Shown one piece after another: positions 32,890 to 46,200 of a stretch of 64,000 nucleotides of DNA (within the stretch, counting starts at the first letter, position 1; every line of letters starts with the position of its first letter). Below the pieces are notes generated by a model. It had not been told where the DNA came from and did no database searches. It saw only the letters and a program-made list of their open reading frames with translations. The position numbers were made by a program, and so were the translations under genes. The stretch is from Prorocentrum cordatum (lineage: Eukaryota > Sar > Dinophyceae > Prorocentrales > Prorocentraceae), in NCBI GenBank assembly GCA_963575745.1, contig CAUYUJ010016056.1:1-64000 (forward strand), given 5' to 3'.

Positions 32890-35800
32890 TCGTCGTCGTC
32901 GAGCGTGTTTGGCCGCCGTCGTCCTCGCAGTCTGCCCCAGACGTCGTCCTGCCCAGTCGGGCCAGAAGCGCCGCACTCCCCAGAGCTGCGACGTCGTTAT
33001 TTCTCACAACGTGGGCCGCCAGAGGCCCGTCTGGACTCCTTCTCCGGGGTCGGCTTCTGATCCCGAGTCGCTTTCTGACGGCCCTGGGCTCGGTGAGGGC
33101 CGCAGGAAGCCAAAGTCGGCGTCGATCAAGCGGGGGGGAAAGTGAGAAGGAGAAGGCCGTCTCAGAAAGCGGCGGGGATTCTCCGAAGCGCCCTGGCCTC
33201 CTGAGAAGTTTTTCTGTGTCTCCGGGGAAAGCTTGGACAACTCTTCAGAAGGCCGGGGGGGCGTCCGAGCCTTCTGCAAAGGCCCGCCCCTTCTCGCTTC
33301 CCCCCCCCCGGGGATGGCCGCCGACAAAGGCTGACACAACATGCCGACGGGAGGGTCTCCAGACGACGACGACGTCGTCGTCGCCGCCGCCGCGGCCAGT
33401 GGCACCCGCGCCCACCGCAAGGAGGAGGCGCGCGGTTGGGAGCGGCAGCTCGGCACCGCCGTCCAGGAGCTCCTCGGGCGGGCGTCGTCGTCGCTGTCGC
33501 CGGCGCCACCGCCGCCGCCTCCCCGCGCTCAGAAGGCGGCCCCGCTGCCGAAATGTTCCCCGATTCGGGCTTCTTGGCCCCGGCATTCGGCCACCAAGAC
33601 TTGACCCGGGGCGCAAAGCTGGGGCTGGAGGATGAAGATGAACACCACGAGAAAAAGCCAGGCCAGACGAGGATGTCTGGGATGGGCGCCTGTGGCGCGC
33701 TCGAGCCATGGGATAACCACATCCAGGGAGAAACATGGGAGAACTACGGGAGGGGCCATGGATAACCATGGGAGAAACAGGGGAGAACCGTGGAGACCAG
33801 GGCCATGGAGAGCCATGGGGGAACCAGGGGAGAACTGGGGAGACCAGGGGAGAACCAGGGAGACCATGGGGATAACCATGGGAGATCCCTGGGAGAACCA
33901 GGGGAGAACCATGGGATGACCATGTCCAGGGCGCGCCTGGGATGTCCAGGGGCGCCTTCGAGCCCGAACTCCGCGGAGGGGCCTGCCAGGAGGGACGCGA
34001 CCAGCCCTCGGGCCCTCGACCCCAGGGGGGGGGAGCGACGACTCCACCACCAGAGGGACCACCTCCAGCGAGGAGGTCCACGATGCCTCCTCGAGCTGGG
34101 GAGAGGGGGAGGAGGGGGAGGGGGAGGAGGGGGAGGGGGGCAGGGGGAGGGGGAGGGGGAGGAGGAGGAGGAGGAGGAGGAGGAGGAGGAGGAGGAGGAG
34201 GAGGAGGAGGAGGAGGAGGAGGAGGAGGAGGAGGAGGAGGAGGAGGAGGAGGAGACAGGGGATGTCGAGCCATCGGGGGGGGCCCACACCACCAGCAGGG
34301 GAGCCCCGCCCCGGCTCCTCTGGTCGCGCGGTCCCTGGCGGTGTCGCTCCTGCTTGTTCGACCAGCGGTGGTCCCTGGTGGTGGTGTCGTCGCTGCTGCA
34401 AGGCCCATTATTCCCGCTCGTGGTCCCTGGTGGGCGAACGGGACTAGGACGAGGACAACTTCTTTCCAGAGCGTTCTGCGAAACGCTCTTAGAGCGTTCC
34501 GGAACGCTCTGAGAAGGCCGCGGCGCCCGATCTCAGAGATTCCAGGGTCGCCGGATCTCAGAGATCCGCGATCTATCCTCACCCGATTTTATCCTCGTCC
34601 TGACTTCGCCTTTCGTCTCGAGCGATCGGGGGTGGACCATACCAGCTGGGGAAAGCCCCCGGAATCCCCTGGCTCGTGGTCCCTGGTGGTGGTGTCGCTT
34701 CTGCTCGTTCGACCCCGCGGTGGTTCCTGGTTGTGGGGTCGCTGTTGCAACGGTTCTGTATTCCCGCTCGTGGTCCCTGGTGGTGGCCGTGGCTTCTGCC
34801 CACCCCCCTCCTCCTTCTCCTCCTCCTCCTCCTCCTCCTCCTCCTCCTCCTCCGCCTCCTCCTCCTCCTCCTCCTCCTCCTCCTCCTCCTCCTCGCGAGA
34901 CGCCGGCCGCCAGTCTCGGCGCTCGCGCCCGCCGCCTGGGCCCTCGGCCGCTGCGCGGCGACACAGGGCCGCTCGCTCGCCCCCAGGGGCGCGAAGGTGC
35001 TCGCGCGTCGCGCATCGCGGCTTGGGCCGGGGAGGCGCCCCGCGCAGGCGCGGGAGCAGCCGCGCGTCCCAGGTCGCGGGGCGCTGTGCGCGACGCTAGG
35101 TGGCCGCTCGCTCGCCCTCTCTCGACGACATCGGCCTCTCCGACCGGTGACGCGCGCCGCCGCTGGCGCCCCAGGAGCGCCGCCGCGGGCGTCCTCGGCG
35201 TCGTCGTCGTCGCGGTCCGCGTCGCCTTGTCCCTGAGATCCGACTCCGCGAAACATGGCGATCCTGCTGTCAGGAGCATTTTTGTTTTGCATGTCGCGCA
35301 GCCAGTTCTGACCCACCACGCTTCGGCGCGGCACGCCGACCGCGACCCAGTCTCCAAGCGTTGACGTCCCGAGCCTTTCCTAGCCTTCCGCCCCGCGGAG
35401 CGGGGCGACACGCTATCCGCTTGCAGGGCATCGCGTGCCCTTGGGGCACAGAGCAAACGTTTCCGACCGTAGACCCTACCGTTCTGCTGCATCTCTCGAG
35501 CTGGACCCCTCCGTGAGGGCCCCCGGGGCCGAAATTGGGCGAGCAGTCCTCCTCCTACCTCCTCCTGCTCCTCCTCCTCCTCCTCCTCCTTCTCCTCCTC
35601 CTCCTCCTCATCATCATCCTCCTCATCCTCCCTCCCTCCTCCCCCTCCTGCTCCTCCTGCTCCTCCTGCTCCACCTCCTGCTCCTCCTGCTCCTCCTGCT
35701 CCTGCTCCTCCTGCTCCTCCTGCTCCTGCTGCTCCTCCTCATCCTCATCCTCCTCTCCTCTCCTTCCTCCTCCTCCTCCTCATCCTCTCCATCCTCTCCC

Positions 35801-36816
35801 CTCCCTCCTCCCCCTCCTGCTCCTCCTGCTCCCCTGCTCTCTCCTCCTGCCTCCTGCTCCTGCTCCTTCTGCTACTCCTGCTCCTGCTCCTCCTGCTCCT
35901 CCTCCTCCTCCTCCTTCCTCCCTCTCCCTCCTCCTCCTCCTCCTCTCCTCCCCCTCCTCCCCTCCTCCTCCTCCCGCCACCCGCCACCCGCCGACGGCGT
36001 CGGCGGCCGCCCGCGGCGGCGCCCGCGAGGCGCAGCTCGAGCGGCGGCGCGCCTCTGGCGCCGCCGCGGTGCGGCGGGTGGCCTCGGCGCTGCGCCGGCG
36101 CGGGCGGCGAGCGGCCGAGCGCGGCCGCGCGCGCAGGCGGCGTCGTCGCAGTCGTCGCCGCAGTCGTCCGCAGGATTCGGCGCACGTCGTCGTCGCCGTC
36201 GGCGTCGTCGTCGCCGTCGGCGTCGTCGTCGCCGCAGTCGTCTGCAGGATTCGGCGCACCTCGTCGTCGCCGTCGGCGTCTTTCTCTGTCGTTCTCCGTC
36301 GCCGTCGGCGTCCTCGCCGCCGCCGTGGCATTCGGGCGGGCGGGCGGGACTTTCAGCAGCTGGGCGGGCGGACCCGAGCAGGCGGGTCGGACGGGCGAGC
36401 GGAGCCGACCGCGCGTGTCGCACGAGCGCGCGGGCTCTCGGGCAACCGAGTTGGATGAGCCTGGCGGGCGGGTCGGGCGGGCGGGCAGCGCCGCCGTCGT
36501 CTGCAGGATTTCGACACTGTGAGTTCTGGGAACACCGCCTCGACTTGCTCTTTTTATTGTCTGCTGCGGATTGCTGCCCGTTGCGGCCAACCGTGTGAGC
36601 AGGGCGTCTTTTTGGATGTGTGGTTCTTGCCACCGTCGCCGTCGATCGTAATCCAGGTTCGAGGACAGAGGTGTTTGCGTACTTGATTCTTGCCTTTTTG
36701 GGGGCCTCTGGGAGGCGTCTCGTCACCATGACTAGGTCACTCCCGAAACTCTAATCGGATCGCGCGCCCCCCCCCCCCTGGCGGCGACACTGGCCGCGGC
36801 GGCGGCGACGACGCCA

Positions 36817-36896
<80 letters not shown>

Positions 36897-38246
36897 TGGA
36901 GGATCTCGAGGATTCCGTCCCCCCGCCTCATGGTGGCCGCGCGTGCAGCCGCCACGCTGCGGGGGCTGGCGTCCACGGGGAGGGGCCTCTGGGGCCGGCG
37001 CCGGCTGGAGGTGCTGAGGTTGCACAGCACCGGTTCTGGCCAGCGGCACAGAGGGCGAGCAAAGGGTCCCTTCGCCGCCACGGCGGGACGCGGCTGTACA
37101 GCATTGGTGTTCCGTTGCGAAGCATTGGTGTTCTCCGTTTCGACTCTTGAGAGCGTCCTGGGCTCGGCGTCGCCCCAACATAATTACTAACACACCTATG
37201 CGTTGCCCCCAATGGGGGCGGCGCAGGCTCCGAGGAATCTTGTTTCGTGTGCGCTCCGTGGCTGGCACTTTCGGGCCGTACCGCGCTCTGGAAAGTGGAC
37301 AGTGCCGTTTTTTAAAATACATGCTCCGCGTGCGGACCATGTATAAAAAAATGCAGGGAGTTAGCATTAAAAACAACGATGAGGTCATGCATTAATTTAT
37401 TCATACATTAGTCATGTTTAAAAAACCGATGCGTTTTTTCTTTCTTTAAACAAAAAACGATATGGTTTAAATCCTATGTATTAAGAGCTGCCCTGCATAG
37501 ATCACAAGATCCTCATGCTAGATGTTCGGTCGGGGCGCGCGCCCCCGAGGAGGACACGCAGTACTAAGTATGTCTTTGTGCGTCCCAGGGGCCCGATGTT
37601 GAGCGGCTTTGCCTTCGTCCCTGCCTCTTGGCTGCTCTCCTCGGGGCACTTGCAGCGAGGACCCCCTGGCCGCTTCCAAATCCTGGGGGACTGGCGAAGG
37701 CCGCGGTCTCGACCACGACGACGGCGAAAGACGGCGGCGTCGCCGCCGTCGCCGCCGTCGTCGAGGATCCGAGCTTTCGGGCGTTTTTGGTGCCTCGAGT
37801 GGCCCCTGGCGTGTGTTGTTTCCGTATCCGCTTGCGCCTTTCCCCTCGTCTATAAGGCCCCGCCGAGAATTCGTGTGGGGACGTGCAGGTCTTGTTCCCA
37901 AGAAACCTTGGGCTCCCGTGCCAGAGTTGCTGCCTCCTCCCCTCCCGTCCTTCCACTCCTTGCCCTGCTCAGCTGGCGCAGAGCTCCATCCACTTCTGTC
38001 TGCGACTGGCTGAGCTTGCTTCCTGGCATGCGCTTCAGACAGGCGCGAGGGGCCCCTGGAGGCCTCTGGCGAGGCCTTCGGCGAGGACCTTCTGGACCTC
38101 CGAGGACCTCCAGAGAGGCGTCGGGCGTTGGGCGTCGGCGCCGTCGCCGCCGTTGTCGTCGCCCTCGTAGTCGTCCTCGTCCTCGCCCTCGTCGTCGAGG
38201 ATCAGGGCCCGAGGACTCGGGGCGGTTCTTCTGACCGCTCTGGCCG

Positions 38247-38317
<71 letters not shown>

Positions 38318-39017
38318 GTCATCGTCGTCCGGCACTCTTCTCGGGCCGGACCAAGCGGGAGCGTCAGGGAGAGGGGGGGGTTACGAAACCTGATGCGTGC
38401 GGCTGGTTTCGGCCCCGCAGCTGTGCGCATTCTTCAATGTAGAAGCAATATTGGCTCCTCTGGCGCTGGGAGGCGCCCAACAAAGAAGCTGCGTGAGCAG
38501 ATTTGCTAGCCCCACCCCCCTTCTTGACGAGGCACATATGATAAGAGACTGGCCTTCCAGAAGGTGCCCCTTCGGACATTTCTGACCCCCCCGAAGGCCC
38601 CGGGGGATCCGCAGAGGTCCTGAAGCCAATTGGTGAGGCTACATACGCAGACAGGGGCGGCGAGTGCGCCCTAGGGACGGCAAACGTGCCCCTGCAATGC
38701 TCATCGCAAGATTTCTGAGCGCATGTGCAAAGCTGCAGGCTGTACGCAGCATCCTGCAGATGCGGATGAGACTGAGGGGGCTGGCGTGAGGGGGGTCGCG
38801 GGTGGGTCGCCAGGGGGGCCGCGGACGAGGACGACGACAACAACAACAACAACAACAACAACAGCAGCAGCAACAACAACAACAACAAAAGTAACAACAG
38901 CAAAATAACAACAACCACAACAACAACAACAACAACACTAACAATAACAACAACAACAGCAGCAACAACAACACCAACACCAACACCAACAACAACAACA
39001 ACAGTAACAACACAAAC

Positions 39018-39075
<58 letters not shown>

Positions 39076-40308
39076 CATTTTACCCGAACGCTCAGTGTTC
39101 TCACCAGTGCCAGGGTTTTCATGCGACGCGAGACAATACCCCCACTTCGTGGGGGGGGCAGTTCAAGCTCTACCAAATATCCAAACGACTCTTCGCGACC
39201 ACCCAAACCCAGCTTCCCGCCCTATGACGTTGGGACACTTCACTTCGTGGCGTGCGGACGACCGTGGCTACTACACTGGCGTGGGGTACACACCCACAGA
39301 ACTTGGTCACTTATTCGGGGCGCGCGTGTGCCCAGCATCCTGCAATTGTGACATACAATACATGACACAGACAGACAGAGAGAGAGACAGAGAGCAGACA
39401 GAGAGAGAGACAGAGAGAGCGGAGTTGGTCACATTTTTGGGGCAAGTTCCTAAGATCGTCGTGTTTTTTGTTGGTCTTGCGCGCGCGAATGTCCACTTTA
39501 CTTTTTTTTGCAAGGGAGTATTGAAATTTGATTATGTTAGAACAAGAAAAAGTAGCTCGCGCGAGCTCATGTAACAGAAATGTTGAAAAACCATTGGTTT
39601 TGTGGGAGTCGGACAGCGCGCGCGGGATGAAATTTGGACATTTTTTTTTGAAAAACCATTGGGTTTTTGATGTTTTTATGTTGAAATCGTTACGAAACCT
39701 AAGGTTCTGGAAGGATTTCGTCTTGCGCGCGCGAATGTCCACTTTACCTTATTTTTTGCAAGGGATTATTGAAATTTGATTATGTTAGAACAAGAAAAAG
39801 TAGCTCGCGCGAGCTCATGTAACATAAATGTTGAAAAACCATTGGTTTTGTGGGATTCGGACAGCGCGCGCGGAAGGACATTTTGACAATTTTTTCTTAA
39901 AAAACCATTGGGTTTTTGATGTTTTTATGTTAAAATCGCTACGAAACCTAAGGTTTTGGAAGGATTTCGTCTTGCGCGCACGAATGTCCACTTTACCTTA
40001 TTTTTTGCAAGGGATTCTTGCAATTTGATCAAGTAAGAACAAGAATTTTCATTTTATGGTGTTTTTTGCAAGGGAAAACGGATTACAACAAAACAACCGG
40101 ATCCGGTGACAATCCACTTTTCTGAAGCTTTCGCTAGAAAATGAAGGAAATGAGGCTGCGGCCTAGGTTTTGGAGGGGGGTCGCGCACCAGGGGTCTCAA
40201 CAATAATATTTCTTTAGAAGTAATAATATTCAACACCAACAACAACAGCAAAACAACAACGACAACAACAACAACAACAACAACAACACCAACAACAACA
40301 ACAACAAT

Positions 40309-40346
<38 letters not shown>

Positions 40347-43215
40347 CCTCTCTGCTCACGTGCCAACCAATACGTATATCCCAACCCTCGGTACCCGCCC
40401 TCGTCGTCTTCGATCGTACCCCCTTCGGGGCATATCTTCCTTACTTGCCACGTGCATTTAGTGACGGATGGAAGGGGGAGGGAAAAGAGTGGAGCACGAG
40501 AGAAATTAGCAGGAGGGGGGCAAGGAGCAGAACACAAATGGTATAATCAGACGGGCAGATCGGGTGGGCAGACCCATAGCGGGCAGGTCGGGAGGCGGGC
40601 CCAGGCGACCAGGTCGAGCAGGCGGGTTGCTGAAGCGTGGGTCCTGTATGAATCGCAAGTAAGTCTCGAGCGATAGCGCGATTCCCATGTACATCGTGAG
40701 AAAAACCGCAGAGAGAGCGTAATTCCTGAGCGCCGAGGGCGCATCGTCTGAATAAATTGTGAGGAAGTCCCACGCAAGAGCTCGATGCGAAAATGAATTG
40801 TGAGGGAGTCCCGCGGAGAGTGCGATTGGGGAATACATTGTGAGGAGGTATCATGCGGGAGCCGTTGTTGTTGTAATCCTGGGGCCAGTGGCCCAGTTTG
40901 AGCCTAGTGATTTTCCTTTGTAAAAAAAACAGGGTACGAGCCCCGGGGGGAGCACTTCAATTGAAAAAACACAAATGGTCACCGGAGGGGGGATCAACAG
41001 TATAATCATTTTTCAGCAATCAAAGTTCAACCGCAAAAACAAACGAGCAAACAAACAACCAAACAACATGTAGGACCATTGTAAGATTATTCGCTCTTGT
41101 CTGTTTGCGTGCCAATCAACATGTAAGCCCAAACCATCGATACCTGCTCTCTTCGTCTTTGATCGTGCCCCCTTCGGAGGGATATCTCTCTTCACTGCCA
41201 CGTGTACTTGGCGAACCCCCCTTTATAATGGAAATGGAAGAGCGCGATGAGGAAGGGAGCGGGGGGAAAGGAGCGAGGAAGGAAGGGGGCAAGCAGGAGG
41301 GAGGGAGAGGATGGAGGACGAGAGGTATTTGCAAGAGGGCTTAAAGCAAGAGGGGACGGCAACGAAAGCCTCCGGCGAGAGCGCGGCTCATGAGTAGATA
41401 GCGAGGAGGTCCCGAGTGAGAGCGCGACTCCACTGCGCCGATCCTCGCATAAGCTGCCAGGAATGCCCGAGCGGGAGCGCGATTCCTCAGTACACTGTGA
41501 GGGCGTGTCAGGGGGGAGCCGCTGCAATCGTAAACTGGGGGCCAGGGGCATAGTCTGAGGCGCAATATCTTCCCGTACAGCCGGGGCCCTGAAGAAGGAA
41601 CCCTTTTCGTTGGGGAGGGGCTCGGTGTTCCTTTTGATTGTTCTGCAGTGTGCCTTCTGTTTTCCTGAGGTTTTCCATGGGAAGTCGAAGTTCAACTTAT
41701 GGGAGAAAGGGGCCCCGTTCCTTATTTAGGGTTCCTTAGGTCAACGCCCCGACTGTATGGAAAAACAGTCGGAGGTGGATAGACCTCCTACCCTGACACG
41801 TCGATTGAGGAATTGGCCGTTTTCGGATCGCGAGAGGGCGCCGCGGCCGTCATTTTTGTGGGTCCACGTCCGTCGGTTTCGGTCCCAGGCCGTTTTCACT
41901 AAGGGGAGGTTTACTGGAAGGAGGTCTGTCCACCGCCGAAACTGGAAAAAACACAAATGGTACAAGTGTGACCGGAGGGGGCAGATCAACAAGAGTTAAT
42001 TCTGGAGCAGGGATCATTTTCCACAGAAAGTTGGACAGGATCCCCACTTCGGCTGCGCACGCAGGGACAGCGTAAGATTGTTCGGCCCCCTCGCTCTCAC
42101 GAAGCTCCTTCTCGTCCGGCCCGAACCTCCGGCAGGGGCAGCGATGGTGGGGAAGGATAGGCATAGGGGGGGATGCATCAACCCCTAATCGCCCATGGAT
42201 CGCCGATAGGGGCCCGATAACCCCAGCCTGCCCAGGGACTTGCGGATTCACCATCGGGGGCCTATCGCCGATGCATCGGCCATGCATCGCCGACTCCGGG
42301 TCGTTGCTCCCCCCCGGAGACGCAATGAATCGTCGATTCCCCAGACAAGATAGGAAAATATGGACAGTGGGGGGGGGGGCGGGGGCAGACGGAAATCCCA
42401 CAAACATTTGGAAAAATATGGGGGGCCCCTGGGATCTGTGTGCATTTCTCTCTGTGCCCCCCTTGGCCCCTTCGCATCCGCCCCCGAGCCTGGAGCAGCT
42501 CGCGGAGCTCGTCGCCGCGCTGGGCGGGGCCGAGCGGGCGCTGGAGGCGGCGAGGGCCGCCCGCGCTCGGGCGCGGGAGGCCGAGGCGTCGGAGCTGCAG
42601 GCGGCCGCCGCCGTCGGCGTCACCGCCGGCGTCGTCGCCGTCGATGTCGTCGTCTTCGTCGTCGCTGGCGTTCGGATGAGGTCGGGCCTGGCCCTCTGCA
42701 GGAGGAAGATGCAAGCATGGTGGAAAAGTAGTCTGGGGGTGATGTTTTTATTATTTTAGGTGTACTTTTTGCACTTTGGGGGTATTTTGTTATTTTTAGT
42801 CCAAAATCCGTTTGTAGGGGGACACGCCCGCCCGACCTACCGTTCGGAGGAGGAGAGGGACCCCTGCCGCTACCCTTGGCCCGTGTTCTCCTTTGTTGGG
42901 GCTTCCTGGGAGGACCTCGTCACCACCGCCGGATTTGTTTCGAGATCCTGGTCAGGACGCACCCCGGGAGAGGTCTGGGGAGTAGCGGTATCGGTACCTT
43001 CTGGTGTCCCCGGACAATGCCGTCGTCGCGCCGTCGTCGCCGTCGTCGTCGTCGCCGACGCCGTGGTCGTTAGGACGTGTGCAATACTGCTCACCATCGA
43101 GGAGCATCCTGGATCATCGGGCAAAAACGCGCACGGAGTCCAAAAATGCACAGGGAGTGGACGTCCGAGCAATGGCCAGTCGTCGTCTTCGTCGTCGCTG
43201 ACGTCGCCGTCGTCG

Positions 43216-43247
<32 letters not shown>

Positions 43248-46200
43248 CCGACGGCGTCGTCGCCGTCGACGTCGTCGTCGTCTTTGGCGACGTCGTCGTC
43301 CCAAGAGTACAGTACACGGAAAACGCCTGCGTTCTGCATGATGCCTACGGAGAGGTGCTTTGGGGGTCCCAACACGGTGCGGTGACCACACGGTGTGATG
43401 CCTCAGTGGGGAGCCGGGAAGACCGCAAGATTTTGGATCGGAGTCGCTCTCCCAGGAAGTCTCGGGTGGCAAGGGCCTCCAGAGGCCCAAAAACGTGCGG
43501 TGACGGACCGTGCGGCGAGGTCTTGGGGAGATTTCGGCATCGCCACGCAGCAGCGCCCCGGGCGATGACACATGCATTTGGTTCCAGGCTTGCTCGTGAG
43601 CGTCGTCGTCGTCGTCGTCATTGAGATCAGTTTGTCGCCCTCTCCAAGATCTTCGGAGGTCGATAAAGCTTAGAACCCCAATAGTGCCGCGCCGATTATC
43701 GATTTTTTCTTCGTCGGTTCTCGAGAGGGTGGTGCACTCGCAATGTTTGCGAGCAAGCGCCCGCCAGTTCTGGGCACCAGACGTTCTCACCGAAACGGTG
43801 TTTGTGAATGGGGATTCTGTCCACCCCCAAGATTCCTCCCACCGGCAGATAGCAAGTTGGGGCATGTTTTTGGGGTTCATCCCCTGGCGCGTAGGGGTCG
43901 TTACCCTCCCCCCCGCCACTAGCGATCACGATTGCGCGTAGGGGGGCCCTGGACCCCCCCCCGCACGACCGACCGCAGCACCCCGCTCAAGCGTTAAAAC
44001 GTGCGGCTTGAATAAGGAACACTTGCTTTTCAAAAGGGGCTCTGTCGTTCCTTGGGCTTGCATGCGTTACTTATCGTTCCTGATGTGTTAGTTACCTTGT
44101 AAATGGAGGAATCTCAGGCGGGAACCTCGTCTGTGAGTGAATTGCGAGGACATCTCAGGCGGGAGCAGTCTCCCTATGGTTCCCACACTTCACGTTGGTA
44201 ATCCGAGCAGGTCGTCGGGATCTGGTATTTGTGTTCACTGTTGGGCTCTTCAGGCTTGAATCTTGAAGAAGTCTCAGGCGGGAGCCTCGTCTGTGAATGA
44301 CTTAAGAGGAAGTCTCAGGCGGGAGCCTCCTTCCTATGGGATCCGCATGTCATGTTCGTAATCCGAGCGGGCCATCGGGATCCTGTAACCGTCGTCACCT
44401 TTGGGCTCCTCAGGCCTGAATATGAAGGAAATCTCAGGTGGGAACCTCGTCTGTGAATGAATAACCAGGAAATCTCAGGCGTGAGCACACTCCCTATGGG
44501 GTCCGCGGCTCATGTTGGTAATCCGAGCAGGTCGTCGGGATCCTGTATATGTCGTCATTTTTGGCTCCGTGGTTCTCTGTAGGAAGTCTCAGGCCGGAGC
44601 CTCGTCTGTGAGTGAATTGCGAGGAACTCTCTGGCGGGAGTCTCCTCCCTATGGGGTCCGCATTTCACGTTGGTAATCCGAGCGGGCCATCGGGATCCTG
44701 TTACTAACTGTCGTCACCTTTGGGCTCCTCAAGCCTGCACATGGAGGAAATCTCAGGCGGGAACCTCGTTTCTGAGTGAATTGCTAAAACATCTTAGGCG
44801 GGAGCCCCCTCCCTGGGTCCGCAGCTCACGTTGGTAATCCGACCGGGCCATCGGAATCTTGTAATTGTCGTCCCTTCTGGGCTCCTCAGGCGTGAATTCT
44901 GAAGACGTCTCAGGCGGGAGCTTCGTTTGTGAGCGAATTGCGAGGGGATCTCAGGCGGGAGCCCCCTCCCAATAGGGGTCCGGATTTCACTTTGGCAATC
45001 CGCGCGGGTCATCCTTGTCGGCTTTTTTGAATTGAATATGGAGGAAGTCTTACGCGGGGGTGTCGCTTGTAAGTGAATTGCGAGGAAGTTTCAGGCGGGA
45101 GACGCCCCGACCTATGGGGCCCGCACATCATCTTAGTAATCCGAGCGGGTCGTCGGCAAATTCTACCAGGCCAAAAATGTGAGCACCCCGAAAGGGCACA
45201 TCACGAGGCTTTCCTCACGCGTCCGTGAATGAGTTGCAAGGAAGTCTCAGGCGGGAACCGCCTCCCTAGTCACACGTCGCTCAAGGAGTTCGACAAAAAG
45301 AGCGGTGGACTCCAGGGCTGAGGCGGAGCAGCTCGCGGCAGAGCTGAACTTCGTGTTGCCTCCCGCCTGAGCTCGGCCGCGACGAACTCGGTACCAGCGG
45401 GGATGTCCCAACGGCTTGCTCTCGCGCCCCAGTGGCTCGCGGGGTAATCCCAATGGCCGTCGCCTCGTCGGCCTTGGAATTCTGCCATCGGAGAGCGCGC
45501 CCTTGCCCGGCGTGGCGGCGAGGGTGCCAAGGAAAATCGGCATGCGCGCCCTTGCCAGGAAGCTTTTGCCAGGAGAAAGGAGGGGCACATGAGAAGAATA
45601 GGCGGGGCGGAGATGAAAGTGGGACGAGAGGGCGGAGGAGGTGGAGGAGGACGAGGAGGAAAAGGACGAAGAGGGAAAGAAGAAATGACACAAGGAGGGC
45701 GAGCACAAGGAGGAGACGAAGGACACGGAGGATGAGGAGAAGACGCAATAAAGGGCGAGATGGGGGCTTCGGCCAGAGCGAAGAGGAAAAGGTGAAGAGC
45801 AATCTAAATAGATGCTCGTGCGGACTCCGACCGTCGGGGTAATCAACAATTTGTCCCACACATGTCACGACATGAATCTTTCCACAGAGACGCTTGAGTT
45901 TTGAGTTTTGGGCTCCGGGAACATCCTGGCGGAGGAGAAAGAGAAGGGGGACGATGAGGAACAGCTGCACGAGGAGGAGAGGAGGAAAAGCAGGACATGG
46001 GACAGAAGGAAAAGCGGGACATGAAGGAGGCGAACTCGGAGGGGGAGGAAGGGGACGAGGACGGAGTGGAAATGGAGTAACGAGGAGGAGGGATTGAGGA
46101 AGAAGAGCAGGAACAGGAGTAGTAGTGCGGGGAGGAGGGGGAGGAGGAAGAGGAAGAGGAGGAGGAGGAGGACAATTGTAAACCAAAGAGTCGTCAACGA

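Noticed and set aside
32339-33007. Long Pro/Ser/Leu- or Arg/Glu-rich open frames on both str strands
   Set aside because: Low-complexity translation of CTC/GGA repeats; the same holds for the many similar frames at 0.8, 2.4, 5.9, 29.6, 34, 35.6, 48.7 and 63.1 kb.
38739-38775. Short exon reading AVRSILQMRMRL
   Set aside because: The phase required by neighbouring exons introduces a stop.
44540-44570. ATTTTTGGCTCC resembling a spliced leader
   Set aside because: It is a variant of the satellite unit, whose other copies read ACCTTTGGGCTCC.
44100-45265. CRISPR-like spaced repeats
   Set aside because: Units are head-to-tail satellite monomers without unique spacers, and the genome is eukaryotic.
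45316-45341. Short exon reading AEAEQLAAEL
   Set aside because: Attractive sequence, but no phase-compatible donor was found.
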